Assembly: GCA_017305815.1 (NCBI GenBank)
Contig: JAFKJZ010000160.1
Location: 1 to 18,024, forward strand
From: Hyphomicrobiales bacterium
Lineage (GTDB): Bacteria; Pseudomonadota; Alphaproteobacteria; Rhizobiales; Kaistiaceae
Direction: 5' to 3'
Length of the DNA stretch: 18,024 bases
Shown here: piece after piece, positions 14,719 through 18,024 of the stretch
Layout: each line of letters opens with the position of its first letter
Position numbering within the stretch: the first letter of the stretch is position 1
The notes under the pieces: model-generated
The model's database searches: none
The model's input: the letters and a program-made list of their open reading frames with translations, nothing else
What the model was told of the DNA's origin: nothing
Position numbers and translations under genes: made by a program

Positions 14719-15972
14719 ATGCATGTCGTCGTTCTGGGAGCGGGCGTCGTCGGCGTCACGAGCGCCTGGTACCTGTCGAGGGCCGGCCACGAGGTGACCG
14801 TCATCGAGCGGCATCCGGCGGCCGGCCAGGGCACCAGCTATGGCAATGCCGGCCAGATCTCCCCGGCGCTGTCCTCGCCCTGGGCGTTTCCGGGGCTCGT
14901 CCGCAAGGCGATCGGCTTCGCCTTCGCCAAATATCCGCCGCTGCGGTTCGGGCGCATGCCCGACCGCGACATGGCGACCTTCCTGTGGCGGATGTGGCGA
15001 GCCTCCGGCGCGTCGGACTATGTCAATTCGAAGCGCCACATGGTGCGGATCGCCGAATACAGCCGCGACTGTTTTCGCGAATTGCGCAGCGAGATCGGCA
15101 TCGACTATGCCGGCCGCCAGCGCGGCCTGCTGGTCGCCTTCCGCGACGCGGCCCAGATCGCCGGCTACGACACCGACCTGAAGGTGCTGGACGAGCTCGG
15201 CGTGCCCTATCGCCAGCTCGGCCATGCCGACGTGATGGCGCGCGAACCCAATCTCTCGCCGCGCTCCGGCATCCTCGGCGGCGTGCTGCTGGAGACGGAC
15301 GAGACCGGCGACTGCTACCGCTTCACCCAGGCGCTGGCGGCCGAGGCGGCGGCGCGCGGCGTGCGCTTCCGCCTCGGCGAGGCCGTCCAGTCGCTCGTCA
15401 CTGAGGGCGACAGGGTCCGCGCCGTCCGCACCGCCGCCGGAGAGATCGAGGCCGACGCTGTCGTCACCGCGCTCGGCGTCGCCTCGCGCGGCCTGCTCAG
15501 GCCACTCGGCATCGATCTGCCGATCTATCCGGTCAAGGGCTACTCGCTGACCATCGCCGCCGATCCCGACGCGGTCGGGCCGCGCTCCACCGTCGGCGAC
15601 GAGACCTACAAGATCGGCATCACCAATCTCGGCGACCGCATCCGCGTCGGCGGCACGGCGGAACTCGCCGGCTACGACCTGTCGCGGCCGGAAGGCCGCT
15701 ATGCCGGGCTGATCCACAGCCTTCGCCAGCTTTTTCCACGCGTGCCCGAGGGAGCGATCCAGACCGCCGAGCGCTGGTCGGGCCTGCGCCCGGTCACGCC
15801 GGACGGGCCGCCCCTGATCGGCCGGACGCGCTATTCCAACCTCTATCTCAACAGCGGCCACGGCACGCTCGGCTGGACGATGTCCTGCGGATCCGGACGC
15901 GTGCTGGCCGATCTCGTTTCCGGCGTGAAGCCGGAGGTCGAGCTTTCCCGCTTCAACCCGATCGCCGCCTGA
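14719..15972 (+). CDS. dadA: DadA-type D-amino acid dehydrogenase (FAD)
   Basis: This 417-residue flavoprotein of the DAO/DadA family oxidises D-amino acids to 2-oxo acids plus ammonia, passing electrons to the membrane chain. The N-terminal dinucleotide-binding motif VVVLGAGVVGVTSAWYL is followed by VIER, then GTSYGNAGQISP, the ETGDCYRFT segment, YPVKGYSLTI, the RWSGLRPVTPDG motif and the C-terminal NSGHGTLGWTMSCGSG flavin loop. All of these are in family order. GGGAG stands just ahead of the ATG. It is 25 bases after the D-carbamoylase gene, whose product is its natural substrate. A narrower specificity, or a sarcosine/glycine oxidase-like activity, cannot be excluded. Confidence 0.93.
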   Translation: MHVVVLGAGVVGVTSAWYLSRAGHEVTVIERHPAAGQGTSYGNAGQISPALSSPWAFPGLVRKAIGFAFAKYPPLRFGRMPDRDMATFLWRMWRASGASDYVNSKRHMVRIAEYSRDCFRELRSEIGIDYAGRQRGLLVAFRDAAQIAGYDTDLKVLDELGVPYRQLGHADVMAREPNLSPRSGILGGVLLETDETGDCYRFTQALAAEAAARGVRFRLGEAVQSLVTEGDRVRAVRTAAGEIEADAVVTALGVASRGLLRPLGIDLPIYPVKGYSLTIAADPDAVGPRSTVGDETYKIGITNLGDRIRVGGTAELAGYDLSRPEGRYAGLIHSLRQLFPRVPEGAIQTAERWSGLRPVTPDGPPLIGRTRYSNLYLNSGHGTLGWTMSCGSGRVLADLVSGVKPEVELSRFNPIAA

Positions 15973-15987
15973 CATCCGGAGCACGCC

Positions 15988-16725
15988 ATGAAGATCAAGG
16001 TCATCAACCCGAACACCACCTGGACCATGACGGAGAAGATCGGCGCGGCGGCGCGGGCCGTGGCGGCGCCCGGCACCGAGATCGTCGCGGTGTCGCCGAG
16101 CATGGGCCCGGTCTCGATCGAGGGTTTTTACGACGAAGCATTCGCCGCCATCGGCGTCATCGACGAGGTCCGGAAGGGCGAGGCAGAAGGCTGCGACGGC
16201 TATGTCATCGCCTGCTTCGGCGATCCGGGCCTAGCCGCGGCGCGCGAGATCGCGCGCGGTCCGGTTGTCGGCATCGCGGAAGCCGCGATGCATGCCGCCA
16301 GCCTGATCGGCAACGGCTTCACCATCGTCTCGATGCTGGAGCGGTCGCGGGCGACGATGGAGCATCTCGTCCACGCCTATGGCATGACCCACAAATGCCG
16401 CAACATCCGCATGACCGATTTGCCGGTGCTGGAACTGGAAGAGGAAGGCTCCAACGCGCAGGCGATCATCATCGAGGAATGCCGCCGCGCGCTGACGGAG
16501 GATCATGCCGACTCGGTGCTGCTCGGCTGCGGCGGCATGTCGGACCTGATGGCGCTGATCACGCGCGAGATCGGCGCGCCGGCGATCGACGGCGTCTCGT
16601 CCGGCGTCAAGCTGGTCGAGGCGCTGGTGTCGCTCGGCCTCGGCACCTCGAAGCGGCAGGGATACGCGAAGCCGATCGCCAAGCCCTATACGGGCCAGTT
16701 CGCGCCCTTCGCGCCCGTGGCTTGA
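15988..16725 (+). CDS. hyuE: Asp/Glu/hydantoin racemase family protein (hydantoin racemase)
   Basis: This 245-residue cofactor-independent racemase keeps the two catalytic cysteines of hydantoin racemases: Cys76 in IACFGDPGL and Cys181 in LLGCGGMSD. It starts with [10 protein letters not shown], the family signature for substrate phosphate/ring binding. It would interconvert D- and L-5-monosubstituted hydantoins so that a stereospecific hydantoinase can consume both. GGAG precedes the ATG; the gene lies 15 bases after dadA and 10 before hyuA. Allantoin racemase (HpxA-like) is the main alternative, but the neighbouring D-carbamoylase and D-dehydrogenase favour hydantoins. Confidence 0.92.
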   Translation: MKIKVINPNTTWTMTEKIGAAARAVAAPGTEIVAVSPSMGPVSIEGFYDEAFAAIGVIDEVRKGEAEGCDGYVIACFGDPGLAAAREIARGPVVGIAEAAMHAASLIGNGFTIVSMLERSRATMEHLVHAYGMTHKCRNIRMTDLPVLELEEEGSNAQAIIIEECRRALTEDHADSVLLGCGGMSDLMALITREIGAPAIDGVSSGVKLVEALVSLGLGTSKRQGYAKPIAKPYTGQFAPFAPVA

Positions 16726-16735
16726 GGGCAAGGCG

Positions 16736-18024
16736 ATGAAAGCGATCGGCGTCGACGTCGGCGGCACGTTCACCGACCTCGTCTACTGCGACCTCGCGAG
16801 CGGTCGGGTCGAGATCCACAAGGTTTCGACCACGCCCGACGATCCGTCGCGCGGCGTGATTCAGGGTGTGATCGAGCTCTGCGCCGCCGCCGGCGTGGAA
16901 ACCGGCGAGATCGACTACGTGTTCCACGGCACGACGACGGCCACCAACGCGGTGCTGGAGCACAAGGGTGTCGTCGCCGGCATGATCACCAATGAGGGTT
17001 TTCGCGACATCATCCATATCGGTCGCCATCAGCGCGTCCAGCACTACTCGATCCGGCAGGAACTGCCGTGGCAGGACCGGCCGCTGGTCAAGCGGCGGCA
17101 CCGCAAGACGGTGGGCGGCCGCCTGGCGCCGCCAACCGGCGCCGAGCTGGAGCCGCTCGACGAGGAAGCGGTGCGCCGGGCGGCCGAGGAACTGAAGGCC
17201 GAGGGCGTGCAGTCCGTCGCCATCTGCTTCCTGTTCTCCTATCTGAACCCCGCGCATGAAAACCGCGCCCGCGAGATCGTCGCGGAGATCATGCCGGACG
17301 CCTTCGTCACCACCTCGTCCTTCGTGTCGCCGCAGTTCCGCGAGTTCGAGCGCTTCACCACCGCGGCGCTGGCCGCCTTCATCGGCCCGAAGGTCCGCAC
17401 CTATATCGAGCATCTGGAGACGGCGCTGAAATCCGCCGGCCTCGAAGGCGAGCTGCGCATCATGGCGTCGAATGGCGGCGTCGCCACCGCCGGCATGGTC
17501 TCCGACAAGCCGACGCTGACGCTGCTCTCCGGCCTCGCCGCCGGCGTGCTCGGCGGCGCCTGGATCGGCGAACTGGCCGAGCGCAAGCGCCTGATCACCT
17601 TCGACATCGGCGGCACCAGCGCGGATATCGGCATCATCGTCGACGGCGTCTATGCCGAGACGGATGCCCGCTCCACCTCGATCGCCGGCTTCCCGCTGCT
17701 CTCGCCGATGATCGACATCCACACGATCGGCGCCGGCGGCGGCTCGATCGCCCATCTCGATCGCGGCGGCGCCTTCCGCGTCGGGCCGAAGAGCGCCGGC
17801 GCCGTGCCGGGCCCCGCCGCCTATGGCCGCGGCGGCAGCGAACCGACCGTGACGGACGCCAATCTCGTGCTCGGCCGACTCGATGCCGAGGACTTTCTTG
17901 GCGGCGGCATGAAGCTCGATGCGGCCGGCTCCGCCCGCGTGATCGGCGAGCTGGCGACGACGCTCGGCCTCGGGACCGAGTAAGCGGCCGAGGGCGTGCT
18001 CACCGTCATCAACAGCAACATGGC
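16736..18024 (+). pseudogene. hyuA: HyuA-type ATP-dependent hydantoinase/oxoprolinase subunit, interrupted by in-frame TAA and running off the window
   Basis: HyuA proteins (about 680-700 residues) work with HyuB to open hydantoin or 5-oxoproline rings with ATP. The first 415 residues here are typical: [13 protein letters not shown] at the start (nucleotide binding), [12 protein letters not shown], the [11 protein letters not shown] motif near 298 and the [13 protein letters not shown] segment. A TAA at 17981-17983 then stops translation. Directly after it the same frame reads AAEGVLTVINSNMA, which is the standard HyuA continuation up to the window end. The simplest view is a nonsense change, for example GAA to TAA, in an otherwise conserved gene; a base-call error would look identical. 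AAGG precedes the ATG, ten bases after the racemase gene. Without the C-terminal half the protein should be inactive. A hyuB partner would be expected beyond the window. Confidence 0.8.

Noticed and set aside
17981..17983. Programmed recoding (selenocysteine or pyrrolysine) at the hyuA stop
   Set aside because: The codon is TAA, which neither system uses; a mutation or sequence error is simpler.

Overview
The window is uniformly GC-rich, with G/C favoured at third codon positions and densely packed genes with short Shine-Dalgarno leaders. The gene content (an Agrobacterium-type D-hydantoinase and D-carbamoylase, LivKHMGF-type transporters, an RpiR/IclR regulator mix) suggests an alphaproteobacterium, most likely Hyphomicrobiales (rhizobia and relatives). 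That assignment is an inference from family resemblance. No rRNA, tRNA, CRISPR array, insertion sequence or attachment site was recognised.

Region 1 (1-4729, + strand) is a sugar-catabolism cluster. It holds the 3' end of an RbsA-type sugar ABC ATPase, an RbsC-type permease, an RpiR/MurR regulator with a SIS domain, a divergent DeoC-type aldolase and an FGGY sugar kinase. The order suggests import, phosphorylation and aldol cleavage of a pentose or deoxy-sugar; the substrate cannot be read from the sequence. The kinase is broken: about 30-45 codons expected from the family are missing near 4200 and the reading frame changes there.

Region 2 (4763-7497, - strand) is separated from region 1 by a strong convergent stem-loop. 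It encodes a D-hydantoinase/dihydropyrimidinase and, upstream in the same transcription unit, an M20-family N-carbamoyl amino acid hydrolase. An AT-rich divergent intergenic region (7498-7785) separates these from an IclR-family regulator on the + strand (7786-8703).

Region 3 (8939-end, + strand) looks like one long operon. A sigma70-like promoter is followed by a 20-bp palindrome. Then come a periplasmic binding protein, two LivH/LivM permeases, LivG and LivF ATPases, an N-carbamoyl-D-amino acid hydrolase, a DadA-type D-amino acid dehydrogenase, an Asp/Glu/hydantoin racemase and the start of HyuA, an ATP-dependent hydantoinase/oxoprolinase subunit. Together with region 2 this reads as a complete route: uptake of a hydantoin or carbamoyl compound, racemisation, ring opening, decarbamoylation and oxidation of the D-amino acid to a 2-oxo acid.

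Three coding lesions or active-site anomalies stand out: the kinase deletion/frameshift, a Walker B Asp-to-Tyr change in LivG, and an in-frame TAA in HyuA with clear homologous coding sequence continuing past it. They mean either a decaying locus or errors in the sequence. The candidate control element is the palindrome in the binding-protein leader, with a weaker relative in the IclR intergenic region.
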